Assembly: GCA_023415595.1 (NCBI GenBank)
Contig: JAEZJW010000043.1
Span: forward strand, 1 to 47,705
Direction: 5' to 3'
From: Bacillota bacterium
Lineage (GTDB): Bacteria > Bacillota > Clostridia > Lachnospirales > Lachnospiraceae
Length of the DNA: 47,705 nt
Position 1 is the stretch's first letter. Every line of letters begins with the position of its first letter. Of this stretch, positions 9,260 to 17,828 are shown piece by piece. The position numbers and the translations under genes are program-made. Under the pieces are notes generated by a model. That model was not told the DNA's origin, did not search any database, and worked only from the letters and a program-made list of their open reading frames with translations.

Positions 9260-9363
9260 TTCCTCCTCGTTTCGAAGGTACGTACGGCCTGAGAGCCTCG
9301 GAAGGAAATTTATTTAACTAAAATAATGAGTAGCATGGAAGCTACCAATCATTCAAGGAGGAA
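9260..9363 (+). promoter_or_regulatory. Structured flagellin leader with anti-SD segment
   Basis: TTCCTCCT (9260-9267) is perfectly complementary to the flagellin Shine-Dalgarno AGGAGGAA (9356-9363). The same CT-rich segment can instead pair with GGAAGGAAA (9300-9308) with one bulge. The leader therefore has two mutually exclusive pairings, one hiding and one exposing the ribosome site. Between them lie the palindrome GTACGTAC and a small GGC/GCC hairpin near 9286-9297. Confidence 0.5.
9330..9345 (+). promoter_or_regulatory. Candidate CsrA-binding hairpin in flagellin leader
   Basis: GTAGC and GCTAC form a perfect 5-bp stem with a six-base loop ATGGAA, presenting GGA in the loop as CsrA prefers. 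It ends 10 bases before the Shine-Dalgarno (AAGGAGGA, 9355-9362), which itself contains a second GGA. Two GGA sites at this spacing could bridge a CsrA dimer, as described for the hag leader of Bacillus subtilis. Confidence 0.55.
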
Positions 9364-9369
9364 TTATTT

Positions 9370-10188
9370 ATGATAGTACAACACAATATGTTAGCAGCAA
9401 ACACGAACAGACAGCTGGGAATCACAGGCGGACACATGGCTAAATCTACTGAGAAGTTATCATCCGGTTACAGAATTAACCGCGCTGGTGATGATGCGGC
9501 AGGACTTTCCATTTCTGAGAAGATGAGAGGACAGATCAGAGGTCTTGATCAGGCTTCCGCTAATGCTCAGGATGGTATCTCCTTAATCCAGACAGCAGAA
9601 GGTGCTCTTAACGAGACTCACTCCATTCTTCAGAGAATGAGAGAGTTAACAGTTCAGGCAGCGAATGATACTAACGTATCCACAGACCGTACTGCTATCA
9701 AGGAAGAGCTTGTTGCTTTAACCTGTGAAGTTAGCCGTATCGCTAAGCAGACAGAGTTCAATACCACTGTATTATTAAGTGGCGGTTTCACCAACAAGAA
9801 CCTGCAGGTTGGCGCTAACATGGGCCAGAAGATTACCTTCACGATCAAGAACATGACAGCTACTGGACTTAGCATTACTACTGTAGCAAGCAGTGTTTCT
9901 GATTATAGCAATGCTACTGCTCAGTTATCAGTATTAGATGCTGCTATTAAGGCTGTATCTACCCAGAGATCCAAGCTTGGTGCTCTGCAGAACAGATTAG
10001 AGCATACTATCGCTAATGCAGATAACACATCTGAGAACTTACAGGCAGCTGAGTCCCGTATCCGTGACGTTGATATGGCAAAAGAAATGGTAGCTTACTC
10101 CAAGAGCAACATTCTTCAGCAGGCAGCTCAGTCAATGCTTGCACAGGCTAACCAGTCAACTCAGGGCGTATTATCACTGTTACAGTAA
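9370..10188 (+). CDS. fliC: Flagellin, short form
   Basis: A 272-residue flagellin, the filament subunit. The N-terminal D0-D1 (IVQHNMLAANTNRQLG, RINRAGDDAAGLSISEKMRGQIRG, LIQTAEGALNETHSILQRMRELTVQAAND, given here as separate motifs) and the C-terminal D1-D0 (LGALQNRLEHTI, ESRIRDVDMAKEM, QSMLAQANQ, GVLSLLQ) are complete. Only about 50 residues separate them (about 145-195), so there is no outer D2/D3 domain. That central stretch is rich in Ser and Thr, the usual sites for O-linked nonulosonate modification, matching the adjacent glycosylation genes. Expression is from the sigma-28 promoter at 9212-9238 with likely FliW-CsrA control. A strong terminator follows. Confidence 0.97.
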   Translation: MIVQHNMLAANTNRQLGITGGHMAKSTEKLSSGYRINRAGDDAAGLSISEKMRGQIRGLDQASANAQDGISLIQTAEGALNETHSILQRMRELTVQAANDTNVSTDRTAIKEELVALTCEVSRIAKQTEFNTTVLLSGGFTNKNLQVGANMGQKITFTIKNMTATGLSITTVASSVSDYSNATAQLSVLDAAIKAVSTQRSKLGALQNRLEHTIANADNTSENLQAAESRIRDVDMAKEMVAYSKSNILQQAAQSMLAQANQSTQGVLSLLQ

Positions 10189-10207
10189 TTTAACGCAGAG
10201 TAAATCC

Positions 10208-10243
10208 AAGGTGGGGCTGATCTTCAGCCCCACCTTTGCTTTA
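10208..10243 (+). terminator. Flagellin terminator
   Basis: AAGGTGGGGCTGA (10208-10220) and TCAGCCCCACCTT (10224-10236) form a perfect 13-bp stem with a 3-base loop, followed by TTTGCTTT. It lies 20 bases after the flagellin stop and should make flagellin monocistronic. Confidence 0.85.
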
Positions 10244-10268
10244 TAAATTATACAGATGGGAGCTTAAC

Positions 10269-10565
10269 ATGCTAACAGAACAGATCAGACTTGTGATAAG
10301 AGAAATAGTTGAAGTTGCAGATTGCCTATATCAGGAAAAATTAAATATGGGATATGAAAAATTAAATATTACTTTGAATAACATCATGAAAGTGGCTGAC
10401 AGCTTGTTTGCTCTGTCAAAGGAAAACAAACTGAGCTTTGAGGAAAAAAGGTTAATTGAAAATCTAACGAATGCGATGAAAGCAATGGAAGAAAAGGATA
10501 GTGTCCTGTTGGCTGATATACTTGTCTATGAAATTGGCGGACAATTACTTGAAGTCATCGGTTAA
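10269..10565 (+). CDS. Small helical protein, stand-alone copy of a Maf-associated module
   Basis: A 98-residue all-helical protein. The ATG at 10269 has GGGAGC upstream and is preferred to an in-frame start at 10236 inside the terminator region. I know no named family for it. By eye it aligns with the N-terminal 100 residues of two other proteins in this window, the second Maf protein (26052) and the DUF115-less paralogue (31144). The best match is near the C terminus: a short helix, then an acidic turn and LLAD, then a hydrophobic helix (here KDSVLLADILVYEI; there RDYILLADLYEIQI and RDYILLADLLELQL). It lies between flagellin and the first maf gene. A role as flagellin- or Maf-binding adaptor is inference only. 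Confidence 0.75.
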   Translation: MLTEQIRLVIREIVEVADCLYQEKLNMGYEKLNITLNNIMKVADSLFALSKENKLSFEEKRLIENLTNAMKAMEEKDSVLLADILVYEIGGQLLEVIG

Positions 10566-10581
10566 CGGATAGCATCGTGGT

Positions 10582-10642
10582 CAATGCGAATACCATAGTA
10601 AGAAATTCTATATGTGGTATTCGCATTGCCCATGAGTTTTTT
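10582..10642 (+). terminator. Long perfect hairpin before maf, possible terminator/attenuator
   Basis: CAATGCGAATACCA (10582-10595) and TGGTATTCGCATTG (10615-10628) are perfectly complementary over 14 bp with a 19-base loop. A T6 run follows at 10637-10642, eight bases from the stem, so termination may be partial. It separates the small helical protein gene from the first maf gene. Confidence 0.55.
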
Positions 10643-10674
10643 GTACACGAAAATACTTTTACAGGAGACCAACT

Positions 10675-12531
10675 ATGAGTTATTTAGAAAGCAATCTGAA
10701 AGTGATGGAAAGAACAAAGCAGTATCTGTTCAGCAAAATCCTGGAGACGCCCTCTTATTCCAACCATAATACTCTGGATCATGTGGAACTGATTCCGGCG
10801 CTGGATGGAGATACTGCGTTAACCATCATCTTCCGGTCAGTCCCATACCGTTTGAATAGCAGCTATTCCCCTACCCATGAAGCAGAACGGTGGGCAGGAC
10901 AGTTTGAAATGAAAAACATCGGTATTATTGTTGCTATGTTTGGGTTTGGGAATGGAGTATTTGCACGGGAAATTCTAAGAAAGCTGAATGGCCAGGGCTT
11001 GCTGCTGATTTATGAGCCTTGTTCTGATTTGTTTTTCCATGTCCTGGAGAATTATGATATGTCAGACATTCTTGGGGCAACAAATGTATCCATTACGGTT
11101 GAGGGAATCAATGATATAGAGATCAGGAATCTGCTCAGCAATCATGTGGACTGGATCAATCTGAAATCACAGATTTTCTGCAGCCATCCTCGGTATAATG
11201 AGATTTTTTGTGATAGTGCAAAGCTATTCCATAAGATTCTGCAGGATAATATAAACAAAGTTGTTGTCAATAAAAACACAGATGTAGCAATTAGCAGACT
11301 TTTGATTACAAACACGATGAAAAATATAAGATATCTATATCACAGCAATGTAATTACCGACATTAAGGGGAAATTCCCAAGGAACATCCCGGCGGTCATA
11401 GTTGCGGCGGGCCCTTCCCTGGATAAGAATATCGAAGAACTAAAAAGAGCGAAGGGGAAGGCGGTCATCTTTGCTGTAGATACTGCGATGAAATATCTCC
11501 TTTCCCATGATATTATACCTGTCTTTATTGTGACCCTGGATCCAAAGAAGAGCATGAAGCATCTCCAGGACCCCAGATGCAGTCAGATTCCTATGTTCTG
11601 CCGATTTGACTCACGTCCATCACATCTTTCGAGCAATCAGAAGAATCTTATCTTTTATAATCTTGAGGGCTATATCAAAACAGTTTATAAAAGACTTGGA
11701 AAGGAAACGGGTACTCTGCATTCCGGGGGATCAGTAGCTACAGGTGCCTTTTCTATCTGTGAGACCCTGGGCTTTCAAAGAATAATTTTGGTTGGTCAGG
11801 ATTTGGCTTATGCAGGAGATGTAACACATGCAGGAGGAGTCTCCGTGGATTACAGTAATGCAGGATCCTCCTTAGAAATTGTTGAGGATATTTATGGCAA
11901 TCCGATTAAAACCAGATACGACTGGTATGTTTATATTAAGTGGTTTGAAGACGCGGTAAATCTCTTTGATGGGGATGAAGTAATCGATGCCACAGAAGGT
12001 GGTGCTAAAATAAATGGAACCACCATCATGACTCTAAAAGCTGCGATTGATCAATACTGTGTAGAAGAGATAGATTGCAATCGTATTGTTTCGCAGCTTG
12101 AACCTACTATTAAAAAGAATGAGATCCCATTATTGCTTAAGCTGATCAAACAGGATATCAGCGAACTGGATGAAATCAATGCCCATGCAGCAGAGGCCCT
12201 GGTTTTATGTGACAGGCTGATTAACAAATATAAGAAATCAGTCCTTGACACACCTTCCAGTATTCAAAACAATCAGAAGTTAAGCAACTATAATAATACA
12301 ATGGAAGCAAAGCCGGTTTATGAACTAATTGACTGGGATATCGCTGCAGCTACTTCAGACCAGCTGTCCGGCCTATATCAATATTCAAAAGATGCCAAAA
12401 AGGATAAACTGGCTACCTATGAACAGGCAAAGACGATTTATAAAGCAATTATAGAGTCTGCTGACAGAATCAAGCTTTTGTATGCCGATGGTATAAAGGA
12501 GCTTGAGGATAGAATCCATCCTTTGGCATAG
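10675..12531 (+). CDS. Maf-type motility accessory factor / flagellin glycosyltransferase (DUF115)
   Basis: A 618-residue protein of the Maf (motility accessory factor) family. A Rossmann-like segment (MFGFGNGVFAREIL, near residue 85-100) is followed by the DUF115/MptE-like domain (PF01973) from about residue 235 to 400. Visible signatures are VAAGPSLDKN, HSGGSVATGAF, LVGQDLAYAGDVTHAGG and ATEGGAKINGT. The C-terminal 170 residues are helical. Maf proteins in Campylobacter, Aeromonas and clostridia transfer pseudaminic or legionaminic acid to flagellin Ser/Thr. Location right after flagellin and before the CMP-sugar synthetase supports that role. It heads a unit that runs through 15440, where a strong terminator stands. 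Confidence 0.88.
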   Translation: MSYLESNLKVMERTKQYLFSKILETPSYSNHNTLDHVELIPALDGDTALTIIFRSVPYRLNSSYSPTHEAERWAGQFEMKNIGIIVAMFGFGNGVFAREILRKLNGQGLLLIYEPCSDLFFHVLENYDMSDILGATNVSITVEGINDIEIRNLLSNHVDWINLKSQIFCSHPRYNEIFCDSAKLFHKILQDNINKVVVNKNTDVAISRLLITNTMKNIRYLYHSNVITDIKGKFPRNIPAVIVAAGPSLDKNIEELKRAKGKAVIFAVDTAMKYLLSHDIIPVFIVTLDPKKSMKHLQDPRCSQIPMFCRFDSRPSHLSSNQKNLIFYNLEGYIKTVYKRLGKETGTLHSGGSVATGAFSICETLGFQRIILVGQDLAYAGDVTHAGGVSVDYSNAGSSLEIVEDIYGNPIKTRYDWYVYIKWFEDAVNLFDGDEVIDATEGGAKINGTTIMTLKAAIDQYCVEEIDCNRIVSQLEPTIKKNEIPLLLKLIKQDISELDEINAHAAEALVLCDRLINKYKKSVLDTPSSIQNNQKLSNYNNTMEAKPVYELIDWDIAAATSDQLSGLYQYSKDAKKDKLATYEQAKTIYKAIIESADRIKLLYADGIKELEDRIHPLA

Positions 12532-12567
12532 GAAAAATGATTATAAATTCATTCTTTAGGAGGCAGT

Positions 12568-13620
12568 ATGGTTGGTTCAGATAATCGAAATCCTTTAGAT
12601 TCATTAAATAATAAGAACAACGTAGTAGCGATTATACCTGCCAGGAGCGGTTCAAAATCAGTGCCGCATAAGAATATCAGAAACCTGGCCGGCAAACCGA
12701 TGCTGGCTTATTCCATAGAACATGCCCAGAAGTCCAAATATATCAACAGGATTATTTTGAGTACTGATTCTGAGGATTACGCTGCTATTGGAAGGAAGTA
12801 TGGTGCCGAAGTTCCTTTTCTCAGGCCTTCGGAATTTGCATCGGATACAGCCCTGGATATCGAGGTGTTCCATCACTGCCTAACATTTCTTAAGGAGAAA
12901 GAAGGAGTAATCCCTGATATCGTGGTACAGTTGAGACCTACTTATCCTATCCGAAACATTGAAGATATTGATCATATGATCGAGATGCTGATGCAGAATC
13001 CGGAAGCTGATTCCGTCCGGTCCATTGCTCCTGCGAAGGAAATACCCTATAAGATGTGGCATAAGGACCCACAGGGCCTCCTGTCCCCTATCATGAAGGA
13101 TATTCCGGAATGCTATAATATGCCCAGACAGATCCTGCCTAAGGTATATTACCAGAATGCCTGTGTCGATGTGGTTCGGGGACGTGTAATATTGGAAAAT
13201 TACTCAATGACCGGAAAATGCATCTATGGCTATGAGATGGAGAAAAATTACGATATTGATACCGAAGAGGAATTTAAAAAAGCAGAGGCATATCTTATGA
13301 TGGCCCAGGGTGGAAAACGTTTCGTATTTGATATCGACGGCGTAATTGCGAAGCTTCAGCCACAGAACGATTATGGTCTGGCGGAACCAAACAAAGAAAT
13401 GATCAGAGCTATCAATAAGCTGTATCAGATGGGTAATAGAATCATTCTCCTGACTGCCCGTGGGTATGTTACCGGAATCGATTGGAAGTCTACTACAGAA
13501 CAGCAGCTAAAGGAATGGGGACTGAGTTATCATGAGCTTCATTTTGGAAAGCCGAATGCGGATTATTATGTTGATGATAAGATGATTGATATGGATTACC
13601 TGAAGGGGCTTTTACTATGA
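12568..13620 (+). CDS. CMP-nonulosonate synthetase fused to a HAD-type domain
   Basis: A 350-residue two-domain protein. Residues 18-245 are a NeuA-type cytidylyltransferase (IIPARSGSKSVPHKNIRNLAGKP, then QLRPTYPIR and YQNACVDV). It should activate a sialic-, legionaminic- or pseudaminic-acid-type sugar with CTP. Residues about 250-350 are a small HAD-like domain with motif I FDIDGV (Asp255, Asp257), a Thr in LLTAR and a C-terminal DD pair (Asp336, Asp337), so its acidic site looks intact. It may act as a phosphatase on the 9-phosphate precursor or another sugar phosphate; this is inference. AGGAGG precedes the ATG. It overlaps the next gene by 4 bases (ATGA). Confidence 0.87.
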   Translation: MVGSDNRNPLDSLNNKNNVVAIIPARSGSKSVPHKNIRNLAGKPMLAYSIEHAQKSKYINRIILSTDSEDYAAIGRKYGAEVPFLRPSEFASDTALDIEVFHHCLTFLKEKEGVIPDIVVQLRPTYPIRNIEDIDHMIEMLMQNPEADSVRSIAPAKEIPYKMWHKDPQGLLSPIMKDIPECYNMPRQILPKVYYQNACVDVVRGRVILENYSMTGKCIYGYEMEKNYDIDTEEEFKKAEAYLMMAQGGKRFVFDIDGVIAKLQPQNDYGLAEPNKEMIRAINKLYQMGNRIILLTARGYVTGIDWKSTTEQQLKEWGLSYHELHFGKPNADYYVDDKMIDMDYLKGLLL

Positions 13621-15440
13621 ATATATTACTATATGAATGGAATACCTTTGGGCAAAGGGATCTGGAAGAAACCCTGACTTATCTGGGACACAGGGTCGAC
13701 AAAATCAGATATGTGTTTAAGGACTACGAAAAGGATGAAGCCTTCGAGCAGAAGCTAGAGGGACTTTTCCGGCTGAAAAGATATGATTATGTAATTTCCT
13801 TTAACTTCTTCCAGGTGATCTCTAATACCTGCAATAAATTCTGCATCAAATACATTGCCTGGGTATGGGATAGTCCACTGATCAACTTGAATTCCAAGAC
13901 AATCTATAATGCGGTGAATTATATCTTTATCTTTGACCGTCATCTGTATACGCAAATGAAAAATGAGCTAAAGGCAGATACCGTATATTATCTTCCGTTA
14001 GCTGTTAATACACAAAGGCTGGAGAGACTTACTGCAACGCAGGAGGAGAGGGAAAGATATCGGTCTGAGGTATCCTTTGTCGGAAGCTTATATGAGAAAA
14101 GGAACCATTTTGACGAGATAGCAAACCTCCCGGACTATCTGAAGGGCTATTTTGAAGGTATTATGAGAGCTCAGATGAAGATTCATGGCTATAATTTCAT
14201 CAGAGATATGCTGACAGAGGAAGTCATGGAAGAGCTTTTGAAGTATATCGCCATAAAGCCGGGCAGTAATTTCGTGGGAAATATCAAGGATATCTTTGCA
14301 GATCGCTTTTTGAATACCAAGATTACCAGTCTGGAACGGCGGAAACTGCTTGGGCTACTATCCGAGGTTTCTGAAGTAGCCATTTATACGGACAGTGATT
14401 CCACAGATTTAGCAAAGGTACAGAATAGGGGACATGTTGATTATTACAATGAGATGCCAAAAGTGTTCCGATACAGCAGAATTAATTTGAACTTTACGGT
14501 ACGTACCATTAAGTCCGGTATTCCTTTGCGTGTTTTTGATATTCTTGGTGCGGGTGGTTTCCTGATCACTAACTATCAGGAAGACCTGACAAGGTATTTC
14601 GAAATCGGCAGGGATCTGGTGGTATATGAGAGTGAAGAGGATTTACTGGAAAAGGTAGCCTATTACCTTCAGCATGAGGAAGAACGTAAGGAAATCGCCG
14701 AAAATGGATACCGGAAGGTAAGGCAATATCATAGCTATGAGTTCAGACTGCAGGAAATATTCCGGATTGTATCCGGCACCTGGGAAGATGAGGAAGCTAT
14801 CTATGTGGATAGTGCCTCTGAGGATGCCAAGGCAGTGGAGCTATTATGGAATCAAATGGGACAGCTTATCAGGGAGGGGACAACCGAAGAGGCGAAGAGA
14901 GTCTATTATTCCTTCTGCAGAAGTAATCCCAAGTGTCTGCTGGGTGAGAAGCTAGCTGATTTTGATCAGATATTTCAGATATACTCCTATGAAAACCTTC
15001 GGAACCAGCATACCCTGTTTGACTACTCTAAGGAGATTGACCGGATATGGAGTCATTATGATCAGCTCAGGAGACATATCAAGAAGGTTGAGACGGCAAT
15101 AGCGGAGGATACTGCATCCTTCATAGAATATATTGTGGCCAATCAGGTATCCTATACAGCAATTGTTTTCCTCATAGATCAGTACTCTGCCGATAAGGTA
15201 AAGCTCTTAAACAGAGTTGCCTGGAGCTTCCTACAGGAAGGCAGGACGGAGCTCGTAATACCCTTCCTGTCGCTTGCCAACGAGCTTGCTCCGGAGGATG
15301 ATGAGACCCTTTACCACCTTGCCTATATTCTTAATCTGCTGGGAGAATACCGGATGGCCTATGAGTATATCGATAAAATCACGATTGCTGAACCGGAAGC
15401 GTTGGAACTGATGAAGGAGATACTTAGGAATATTAGATAA
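13617..15440 (+). CDS. Glycosyltransferase with DUF3880-like N terminus and TPR-like C terminus
   Basis: A 607-residue protein. The N terminus (MNILLYEWNTFGQRD) and the CIKYIAWVWDSPL stretch resemble DUF3880 of CgeB-like glycosyltransferases. The GT-B C-terminal sugar-nucleotide half spans about residues 250-390, with IKSGIPLRVFDILGAGGFL and a terminal YHSYEFRLQEIF. Residues about 530-607 look like a TPR-type helical tail. It shares a 4-base overlap with the CMP-sugar synthetase gene and ends just before a terminator. It probably extends the flagellar glycan in the cytoplasm; donor and acceptor are unknown. Confidence 0.8.
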   Translation: MNILLYEWNTFGQRDLEETLTYLGHRVDKIRYVFKDYEKDEAFEQKLEGLFRLKRYDYVISFNFFQVISNTCNKFCIKYIAWVWDSPLINLNSKTIYNAVNYIFIFDRHLYTQMKNELKADTVYYLPLAVNTQRLERLTATQEERERYRSEVSFVGSLYEKRNHFDEIANLPDYLKGYFEGIMRAQMKIHGYNFIRDMLTEEVMEELLKYIAIKPGSNFVGNIKDIFADRFLNTKITSLERRKLLGLLSEVSEVAIYTDSDSTDLAKVQNRGHVDYYNEMPKVFRYSRINLNFTVRTIKSGIPLRVFDILGAGGFLITNYQEDLTRYFEIGRDLVVYESEEDLLEKVAYYLQHEEERKEIAENGYRKVRQYHSYEFRLQEIFRIVSGTWEDEEAIYVDSASEDAKAVELLWNQMGQLIREGTTEEAKRVYYSFCRSNPKCLLGEKLADFDQIFQIYSYENLRNQHTLFDYSKEIDRIWSHYDQLRRHIKKVETAIAEDTASFIEYIVANQVSYTAIVFLIDQYSADKVKLLNRVAWSFLQEGRTELVIPFLSLANELAPEDDETLYHLAYILNLLGEYRMAYEYIDKITIAEPEALELMKEILRNIR

Positions 15441-15499
15441 TATATAGATGACATCACCGAAACATAACAATATAAATTATCTTCATAAAGCGACAGTGA

Positions 15500-15532
15500 A
15501 AAATAAGGAAATGATATTTCCTTATTTTTTTT
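15500..15532 (+). terminator. Intrinsic terminator within the glycosylation island
   Basis: AAAATAAGGAAAT (15500-15512) and ATTTCCTTATTTT (15516-15528) form a perfect 13-bp stem with a GAT loop, running into a T8 run. It ends the maf-CMP synthetase-glycosyltransferase unit. A TATAAT at 15566-15571 without a clear -35 may be part of the promoter for the next unit. Confidence 0.88.
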
Positions 15533-15611
15533 GTTATGAAAACAGCATAAAAAGTCGATAAATAATATAATTAGAAAAATGGGATGGATCAGCATCTGGT
15601 TAGGAGAAATT

Positions 15612-17810
15612 ATGCATAAGTTCTTGTGTTTGATAGACTCTGAATATATCGACCCGCAATTGGAAGCATATCTGGAGGCGCTGGACAGTTACGGTAATGA
15701 GGTATATCTTTATACGAATATCTGCAACAGCCAACATGACCCATTGGATGTCCTTTATGAATTGGATCAGGTATATCAGGGTGGTTCAGAAGATAATTCC
15801 TATATCTTTATCACCAATATGAAAAGCCTGTTTGGGATTGTCTACCGTGCGCTCCATCAGGTCTTTGACGGCTTTGTTTTTTATCATCAGGCAGACACTT
15901 TGGAATATCATACTCTTGGATTTTATCAGGAAATTACAAACATAGCCATCTCGGAATGTGAGCTTCTGAATAAACCAATCTATTCAAACACTTCCACCTT
16001 ACATTTATACGGTACAGAGTTTAGTACTCTTGACTATATGGGGCTTACAGAGACTTTTTCTGCTAATAGCGGTGCTGTGCACTCCGGAGAGAGTTATCCT
16101 GTAAGAAAGTATTATTACTATAAAGGAATCTATTATGTTTTTGAGCCGATACAGGCGGAACAGAAAGTTGTTATCAATCTGGATGCCAAGGAGCAAATTC
16201 CTGCGGATTTCAGATTTCCGGGATTTGATCGGCTTCAGTATATGTATTCCTATAACCGGGAACGTCTGAATGAGCTTCTGATTATGCTGAATTCAATGTC
16301 GGAGAAAGGTGCAGGTTTGGTACTTAAGAGGATGACTGCCCTGGAGGAGGAGCTGAAAGGATATTTCCCTTTTGTATTCCATAATACATGTTGTATCCTT
16401 GAGGATGCAGCCCAATCATTGGAGGAAAGTAATCCTTACCATTCCTTATTCCTGCGTTCCTTCCTGATGCAGGTTACAAAGAGTAGCTACCAATATAATG
16501 AATTCCTAAAGCTGGCAAACAGCGGTTTACTTACCAGAGATAATAAATTTTTCCTTTGGCATCAATGTAAAAGATATTCGCTAACAAAAAAAATAAGCGG
16601 AAATCAGGAATCAAGCAGCCTGTTAAGACAGATCTACCATAATGCCTTCCTGGAATATGAAGCTGAGCTGAAGGATTTGCTGAAACCGATTCCGAAAGAA
16701 GAACGGAACAATGAGCTGATTGTTATTTTCGCGATACAGTTCTTATCAGAGGGGCATGCACCTACCCGAACGACACTGGAACGCTGCTATACGCTTGGTA
16801 AGCTTTTGGGGAAAAGGATTCTGTTTATCAATACGAAGGAACAATATACGGATCAGGGATTCTTTCCGGTATACAACCCCACCTTTGGCAATGTAATACC
16901 TGAGTTCAGCAATTGCTCCTCCTATCAGTACAAGGATTTTGTAATCCCATTCTATCAGCCGTCGGAAAGCATGCCAACCATTCCGGTGATCAGAGAGATA
17001 GTGGAACAGATCAGGATTTTAAAGCCCTCAATGATATTTAGTATAGGGAATGGAAGTATGGTAGCAGACCTATGTGGAAAGCTGGTTCCGGAAGCCTCTA
17101 TCGGAGTGGCATTCTCTAACCTGACAACGACAGAAGCGACATTTTCGGTCGTTGGCAGAGAGATCAGTGAAGAAGAGTGGGATGGACTCTATTCAAGGGG
17201 TTATACCAGAAATAACATAATTGAGAGTACCTTTACCTTTGAACTGAAGAAGAAAAAGGGATGGGTTTCTCGGGAGGACTTAAATTTACCAACAGACCGT
17301 TTTCTTCTGGTTACCGTTGGGATACGGCTGGATACGGAAGTGGATGATGACTTTTTTGAGATGCTTCAGGATACCTATTCCCATGGTACCCATATCGTAT
17401 TCGCCGGTAATTTTGAGCGTTACGGTTACTTCTGCGACAGACACCCCGGTCTTAGAGAGCATTCCACCTTTATCGGGTATTATGAGGATATCCTGTCTTT
17501 AATGGAGATTTGTGACCTGTACGTCAATCCAAGGAGACTTGGTGGTGGATTCTCCATTATTGAAGCCTTTCATGAAGGAAAACCCGGTGTTACAATAAGC
17601 ACAGGTGATATCGCCGTAGCAGCAGGGAAGGACTTTTGTGTTAAGGACTATAAAGAAATGACAGAAGTAATTAAGAGATATATTGAAGATAAAGATTTCT
17701 ATAACGTGATGGTTGAAAAGGCCAGGGACAGGGAAGCAATCGTAACCGACTCGGTCAGAGCCATGGAGGACATACTGAACAAAATACAAAACAATCCGTT
17801 GTTTTTCTGA
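15612..17810 (+). CDS. Large glycosyltransferase (GT-B type)
   Basis: A 732-residue protein. The ATG at 15612 has AGGAG five bases upstream; an in-frame ATG at 15579 has no ribosome site. The last 190 residues look like a GT4-type nucleotide-sugar domain: TVGIRLDTE, THIVFAGNF, FIGYYEDILSLMEICDLYVNP (two halves of one motif) and GGGFSIIEAFHEGKP. The N-terminal 400 residues match nothing I can name. It opens the second transcription unit of the island and is followed by the neuB-like gene after 18 bases. Substrate unknown. Confidence 0.78.
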   Translation: MHKFLCLIDSEYIDPQLEAYLEALDSYGNEVYLYTNICNSQHDPLDVLYELDQVYQGGSEDNSYIFITNMKSLFGIVYRALHQVFDGFVFYHQADTLEYHTLGFYQEITNIAISECELLNKPIYSNTSTLHLYGTEFSTLDYMGLTETFSANSGAVHSGESYPVRKYYYYKGIYYVFEPIQAEQKVVINLDAKEQIPADFRFPGFDRLQYMYSYNRERLNELLIMLNSMSEKGAGLVLKRMTALEEELKGYFPFVFHNTCCILEDAAQSLEESNPYHSLFLRSFLMQVTKSSYQYNEFLKLANSGLLTRDNKFFLWHQCKRYSLTKKISGNQESSSLLRQIYHNAFLEYEAELKDLLKPIPKEERNNELIVIFAIQFLSEGHAPTRTTLERCYTLGKLLGKRILFINTKEQYTDQGFFPVYNPTFGNVIPEFSNCSSYQYKDFVIPFYQPSESMPTIPVIREIVEQIRILKPSMIFSIGNGSMVADLCGKLVPEASIGVAFSNLTTTEATFSVVGREISEEEWDGLYSRGYTRNNIIESTFTFELKKKKGWVSREDLNLPTDRFLLVTVGIRLDTEVDDDFFEMLQDTYSHGTHIVFAGNFERYGYFCDRHPGLREHSTFIGYYEDILSLMEICDLYVNPRRLGGGFSIIEAFHEGKPGVTISTGDIAVAAGKDFCVKDYKEMTEVIKRYIEDKDFYNVMVEKARDREAIVTDSVRAMEDILNKIQNNPLFF

Positions 17811-17828
17811 CAAAAAGGAGGACGAGAC

